Shown: positions 60,278 to 64,000 of the stretch, piece by piece
Numbering within the stretch: the stretch's first letter is position 1
Layout of the letters: the number at the start of each line of letters is the position of its first letter
DNA from: Candidatus Rifleibacteriota bacterium
Lineage (GTDB): Bacteria > Muiribacteriota > Ozemobacteria > Ozemobacterales > Ozemobacteraceae
Assembly (NCBI GenBank): GCA_015233565.1
Contig: JADFXM010000023.1
Location: 1 to 64,000, forward strand
Reading direction: 5' to 3'
Length of the DNA stretch: 64,000 bases
The notes under the pieces: model-generated
What the model was told of the DNA's origin: nothing
Database searches by the model: none
Seen by the model: only the letters and a program-made list of their open reading frames with translations
Position numbers and translations under genes: made by a program

Positions 60278-61609
60278 TCAAATGTTTAACTTTCCTGAGT
60301 CAAAGTTCCTTATGGAAATAGGAAGATGGCCAAAAGGGCTATTTTTCAAGGTTTCACAGGCTTTTTCAGAGGGAGAAATAACCGAAAGGGACATTTTATT
60401 AATGTCAAATATTTTACTACTCAAAGAAGAAATCTCTTTTGCAGAGACTTCCATGAACGGTTGGATTGAAGCTTCAGCATCCAAAGGTTGAACATCATAG
60501 AGAAAACCAGTAACCATCCGATTCATTCTGTTTGTTGTGCTTTCAAGAGCAATCAACAAGTTTCCTTTAAGCTGTTCTTTTGTTTCATTAATTTCGGTTT
60601 TGGAGAGTCCGGTATTTGAAATTCTTTCAATTTCTTTTGAAATTAATCTAAGCACTTTGGGGAAGTGTTCAACAGAAGTCCCTGCGTAAATTGAAAAAAT
60701 TCCAGAATCCTTAAATGCTGTGTGGTAAGAATAAACCGAATAAGCCAATCCTTTTTTCTCTCTAATTTCCTGGAAGAGCCTGCTGCTCATTCCTCCGCCG
60801 AATGCTGCGTTAATAATTGTCAGGGGATACCGATCGTGAGATTGGTATGACACTCCAGGAAAACCGATAGCAACATGGACTTGCTCAATTTTTTTAGTAT
60901 AGACATTGGCTTGGAAACAATATGGAGTTGAAATCTTCTTGGGATTAAAAGAGCCTGGACGAAAGTCGTGAAGGTTTTTTTCAATTAAATGAATAAGGTT
61001 GTTCCAATCAAGATTTCCTGCGGTGCATATCATCATATTGGAAGAAACATAATGTTTGTTGTACGTTCCCACGATATCAGTTCTAGGTAGTTGGGAAATT
61101 GTCTTAAAAGTCCCTAAAATAGGGCGTCCTAGGGGGGAATTCTCCATTAGGCTTTGTCCAAGTAGTTCATGTATGATTTCATCGGGTGAATCTTCATACA
61201 TTTTAATTTCTTCAAGAATTACTCCCCTTTCTCTTTCCAGCTCTGTTTCGTCGAATAAAGAATTCTTCAGCATGTCGGTCAAAATTTCAACTGCTACCGA
61301 AAGTTTATCTTTAACCACTCTGGCGTAAAAACAGCAATAATCCTTAGCTGTGAAGGCATTCAAATAACCTCCAATTCGGTCAAATTGGCGGGCAATGTCT
61401 TTAGCGCTTCTTTTAGGAGTTCCTTTAAAGAGCATATGTTCTATAAAGTGAGAAACTCCAAGGGTTTTAATGTTTTCAGATACTACTCCGGATTTGAAAA
61501 AGAATCCGATAGAAACACTTTGAACGGTGTCAAATGTCTCTGCGGCAAGTTGGATGCCATTTTCGAATCTGTGGTAATGAAATGGAGGAAATTGTGGTTT
61601 TTTTGTCAT
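60278..61609 (-). CDS. M16-family zinc peptidase (pitrilysin/processing peptidase type)
   Basis: 443 residues. The inverted zinc motif HFIEH (H54, E57, H58) appears in LGVSHFIEHMLFKGT, with the third ligand region in ERGVILEEIKMYEDSPDE. The C-terminal half is the inactive M16 repeat, including FGGGMSSRLFQEIREKKGLAYSVYS, the R/Y substrate motif. No signal peptide. Similar to the YmxG/PqqL-type proteins of other bacteria. ATGA overlap with scpB indicates translational coupling. Confidence 0.95.
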   Translation of the reverse strand: MTKKPQFPPFHYHRFENGIQLAAETFDTVQSVSIGFFFKSGVVSENIKTLGVSHFIEHMLFKGTPKRSAKDIARQFDRIGGYLNAFTAKDYCCFYARVVKDKLSVAVEILTDMLKNSLFDETELERERGVILEEIKMYEDSPDEIIHELLGQSLMENSPLGRPILGTFKTISQLPRTDIVGTYNKHYVSSNMMICTAGNLDWNNLIHLIEKNLHDFRPGSFNPKKISTPYCFQANVYTKKIEQVHVAIGFPGVSYQSHDRYPLTIINAAFGGGMSSRLFQEIREKKGLAYSVYSYHTAFKDSGIFSIYAGTSVEHFPKVLRLISKEIERISNTGLSKTEINETKEQLKGNLLIALESTTNRMNRMVTGFLYDVQPLDAEASIQPFMEVSAKEISSLSSKIFDINKMSLSVISPSEKACETLKNSPFGHLPISIRNFDSGKLNI

Positions 61610-62247
61610 GTTTGATTTTCATCCTGATTTTTTTCGGTTCCCGAAAGTTGGTTCTGAATAGAAGCGAGAGCTTGAGAGTCTGGGAGATCAATGGAAGGTA
61701 TGGGTAGATCTTTTATTGAATTTAATCCAAAATAATAGAGGAAATCTTGTGTAATAGAATAAAGCCTTGGCCTTCCAATCACTTGTTTTTCGCCAGAAAC
61801 ATAAACTAGTTTTTTTTCAAGGAGTGTGGAAACTACTCCATCGCAGTTAACTCCCCGAATAGATTCAATTTCAGATTTAGTTATAGGCCCCTTAAAAGCT
61901 ATTACGGAGAGAGTTTCAAGTGCCGGAAGAGAAAGGCTTACAAGCTTTTGCCCTTCCAATTTCTGGATGAACTTGGCAACACTTGCTTTTGTGGCTAATT
62001 GGGCACCGTTTTCGTTAATTACTACCTGAAGTCCATTCATTAAATCGCTATCGAGTTTCTCCTTCAGGGAGGAAACAATCGGAAGAACCTTGTCAGACTC
62101 AATTTCAAGAATTTCAGAAATTTTCTCGAAAGTCAGGGGTTGATTAAAAACAAATAACAGTGCTTCAAGTGCAGCAATCAGTTCGTGGTCACGAGATTTT
62201 TCGGGAACGATGAAATCTCCAGAATTATCAACTCGAGCGCTTATCAT
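61606..62247 (-). CDS. scpB: Segregation and condensation protein ScpB
   Basis: 213 residues, two winged-helix domains. HELIAALEALLFVFNQPLTFEKISEIL opens the first; SLPALETLSVIAFKGPITKSEIESIRGVN and GRPRLYSITQDFLYYFGLNSIKDLP form the second, the strongest family signature. Acts with ScpA and SMC in chromosome folding. Starts 48 bases after scpA. Confidence 0.96.
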   Translation of the reverse strand: MISARVDNSGDFIVPEKSRDHELIAALEALLFVFNQPLTFEKISEILEIESDKVLPIVSSLKEKLDSDLMNGLQVVINENGAQLATKASVAKFIQKLEGQKLVSLSLPALETLSVIAFKGPITKSEIESIRGVNCDGVVSTLLEKKLVYVSGEKQVIGRPRLYSITQDFLYYFGLNSIKDLPIPSIDLPDSQALASIQNQLSGTEKNQDENQT

Positions 62248-62295
62248 GTTCTTTCCTTGAGAGAAGAATAAATATTTCGGTGATAAACAAAATAG

Positions 62296-63063
62296 TTATT
62301 GAGCAAAAATTTCGTTTTGTGCTTCCTTTGAATTTTTTCTTAAAATTATGGGGTGAAAATTTCCAGTTTGTACAAGGTTAAATTCTCCAGTTTTTGCGAG
62401 TTCTAAAATAGCCATAAAAGAAAGTACGACTTCATATCGGTCTTTTGATTGTAATAACTTAGAAAATTCGACTTCCCCTTTGAAAGATTTTAGATAGGAA
62501 CGAATCTCCATTATTTTTTGAGTGAGGCTTACCTGGTCAATAATTACTCTATGCAACGGTGGATTGATGCGTCGTTTAACAAGGCCATGGTATAGATTTA
62601 AAAGATCGTTTACGGTAACTGAAATTTGAAGAATTTCGAGGGGTTGATGCTCATAGTTCATTGCTCTTGTAAAAATTCGGGATGAATTTTTTTCTAACTC
62701 CCGCAATTGGAATGCAAGCATTTTAAATTTTCTGTATTCAAGAAGCTTTGCAACCAAATCTTCTCTTGCATCTTCCCCTTCACGTATTTCGAAGTTTTCG
62801 TCACCTTCATCCAAAGGATTAGATGAGGGAACTTTTGGCAGAAGCATTTTGGATTTTATTTCAAGTAGAGTGGCAGCCATTACAAGAAACTCGGAGGCTA
62901 CATTCATGTCAAGAATTTCCATCATGTGCAGAAAATCAAGGTATTGGGAAGTAATTAAAGCAATTGGTATATCATATATATTGATTTTTTGTTCCTCGAT
63001 TAAGTGGAACAAAAGATCAAATGGGCCTTCAAAGGCGGGGAGTTTTACCTGGTAAGCTGGCAT
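62296..63063 (-). CDS. scpA: Segregation and condensation protein ScpA
   Basis: 255 residues, kleisin. Family motifs: LPAFEGPFDLLFHLIEEQKINIYDIPIALITSQYL at the N-terminus and EFLVMAATLLEIKSKMLLP shortly after, with a C-terminal winged helix (YEVVLSFMAILELAKTGEFNLVQ). It bridges SMC heads and binds ScpB. Its ATG overlaps the trpS stop by one base (TAATG). Confidence 0.97.
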   Translation of the reverse strand: MPAYQVKLPAFEGPFDLLFHLIEEQKINIYDIPIALITSQYLDFLHMMEILDMNVASEFLVMAATLLEIKSKMLLPKVPSSNPLDEGDENFEIREGEDAREDLVAKLLEYRKFKMLAFQLRELEKNSSRIFTRAMNYEHQPLEILQISVTVNDLLNLYHGLVKRRINPPLHRVIIDQVSLTQKIMEIRSYLKSFKGEVEFSKLLQSKDRYEVVLSFMAILELAKTGEFNLVQTGNFHPIILRKNSKEAQNEIFAQ

Positions 63064-64000
63064 TACTCAATAAATCCTAGGACTTTTCTGACTTGGGTCA
63101 TAGTAGATTCAGCAATTTCGTTTGCTTTTTTTTCACCATGCATCAAAATATCTTTTATTAAGCCAGGTTTTTTTTCAATTTCAAATCTTTTTTGACGGAA
63201 TTTTTCGAGTATTTCGTTTATAGCCAGAAAAAGGATGTTCTTGCAATCTCGGCATCCTATTCCAGCGGTTCTGCAACCTGAATTTATTTCTTCCAAGCGT
63301 AGGGGAGAATATATTTTGTGATATGCAAAAACTGGGCACACATCTGGGTTTCCTGGATCATTTCTTCTGACTCTTTGAGGGTCAGTAATCATCAGGTGAA
63401 TTTTCGATTTTAGGGTTTCTTCAGTTTCTCTTAGTTCAATTGAGTTGTTGTAGGATTTGCTCATTTTTCGGTTGTCAATTCCCGGGAGGCAAGGGCAATC
63501 TGAAAGTACTTCCTTAGGCTCAGGAAAAATTTCCCCGTAGTTGGAATTAAACCGCCGAAGTATTTCTCTGGAGAGCTCAAGATGTGGAAGTTGATCACGT
63601 CCAACCGGTACTGATTCAGCTTTATAGACGGCCACATCGGCTGTCATCAAGACAGGATATTGAAGTTTTCCAAGGGAAACTCTTTCATGAGTTTCTTCAT
63701 CCCTAACTTCATCTTTGAAGGTGGGGCATCTTTCGAGCCATCCAAGGGGGGTAAACATTGAGAGAATAGTAGAAAGTTCAGCATGCTGGAGTAATGCAGA
63801 CTGTCTGAAGATAATTGTTTTTTCAGGGTTAATTCCTACACTTAGCCAATCTATGACCATTTCTTCAATAATTTGGGGCAATCGGTCAATTTTTAATCGA
63901 TCGGTAAATGCGTGCCAAACTGCGCAGAAGAAAAGACAATCGTAGTCATTTTGGAGTTTTACCCAGTTTTTTAGGGTTCCTTCGTAGTGTCCTAAGTGTA
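63063..64000 (-). CDS. trpS: Tryptophanyl-tRNA synthetase, 5' end cut by window edge
   Basis: Partial: the frame is open to position 64000. The visible part begins at the HIGH region (HLGHYEGTLKNWVKLQ) and ends at the natural stop, 312 codons. KMSKS is in DNRKMSKSYNNSIEL, and the tryptophan pocket segment VPVGRDQLPHLELSREI is intact. A Cys-rich insertion (CRTAGIGCRDCKN) is seen in a subset of TrpS. First identifiable gene of the trpS-scpA-scpB-M16 run. Confidence 0.96.
   Translation of the reverse strand, partial: HLGHYEGTLKNWVKLQNDYDCLFFCAVWHAFTDRLKIDRLPQIIEEMVIDWLSVGINPEKTIIFRQSALLQHAELSTILSMFTPLGWLERCPTFKDEVRDEETHERVSLGKLQYPVLMTADVAVYKAESVPVGRDQLPHLELSREILRRFNSNYGEIFPEPKEVLSDCPCLPGIDNRKMSKSYNNSIELRETEETLKSKIHLMITDPQRVRRNDPGNPDVCPVFAYHKIYSPLRLEEINSGCRTAGIGCRDCKNILFLAINEILEKFRQKRFEIEKKPGLIKDILMHGEKKANEIAESTMTQVRKVLGFIE

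Overview
The window is AT-rich bacterial DNA from a diderm (Gram-negative-type) cell. It encodes predicted lipoproteins, a beta-barrel-like outer-membrane protein, type IV pilus/type II secretion assembly proteins, a class A penicillin-binding protein and a ClpS/ClpA pair. Phosphate butyryltransferase, a 2[4Fe-4S] ferredoxin, full-length NifU/NifS and a MoeA/DUF1786 pair suggest an anaerobic, probably fermentative, life style. I cannot place it taxonomically from sequence alone. A poorly sampled candidate phylum (Riflebacteria-like, for example) would fit but is only a guess. No tRNA, rRNA, CRISPR array, transposase or phage gene was seen.

Layout. 0.4-3.1 kb: histidine kinase plus NtrC-type sigma-54 activator. 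3.3-6.6 kb: PsuG, a two-domain polyphosphate kinase 2 protein and a PlsY-like membrane protein. 6.6-12.4 kb (minus): envelope cluster with a DUF2723 glycosyltransferase, a six-repeat lipoprotein, an outer-membrane-like protein and a secreted protein. 12.9-20.1 kb (plus): RlmI-like methyltransferase, a 40-residue ORF, a Nudix hydrolase, Ptb, MoeA, DUF1786, small redox and TPR proteins, ending in a clear terminator. 20.2-30.2 kb (minus): ferredoxin, then a long gene run clpS-clpA-TPR-pilB-M-N-O-P-C. 30.4-34.2 kb: lipoprotein, PBP1A, DUF3795. 34.6-37.5 kb: secreted clostripain-family protease. 37.9-46.3 kb: signalling block with a cyclic-nucleotide-binding-domain/CpaE fusion, DUF2156, a SpoIIE-type phosphatase, a GAF-GAF-GGDEF protein and a STAS protein. 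46.4-55.1 kb: secreted, beta-propeller, HEAT, MazG and low-complexity proteins. 55.1-56.5 kb: a regulatory hot spot. 56.9-58.9 kb: nifUS. 59.1-64 kb (minus): trpS (cut by the window edge), scpA, scpB, M16 peptidase, aminopeptidase P.

Most notable are two sigma-54-type promoters. One drives a secreted 180-residue protein (46434-46973). The other drives a free-standing unit of a 34-residue ORF closed by an 18-20 bp terminator stem (55263-55525). Both have upstream a 17-bp element of form TGTGCAA-N3-half-site. The same element recurs in two other intergenic regions, on either side of the clostripain gene. The spacing resembles NtrC-class enhancer sites, and an intact sigma-54 activator sits at the start of the window. 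Right after the peptide unit lies a textbook c-di-AMP (ydaO/yuaA) riboswitch in front of an M23 cell-wall endopeptidase.
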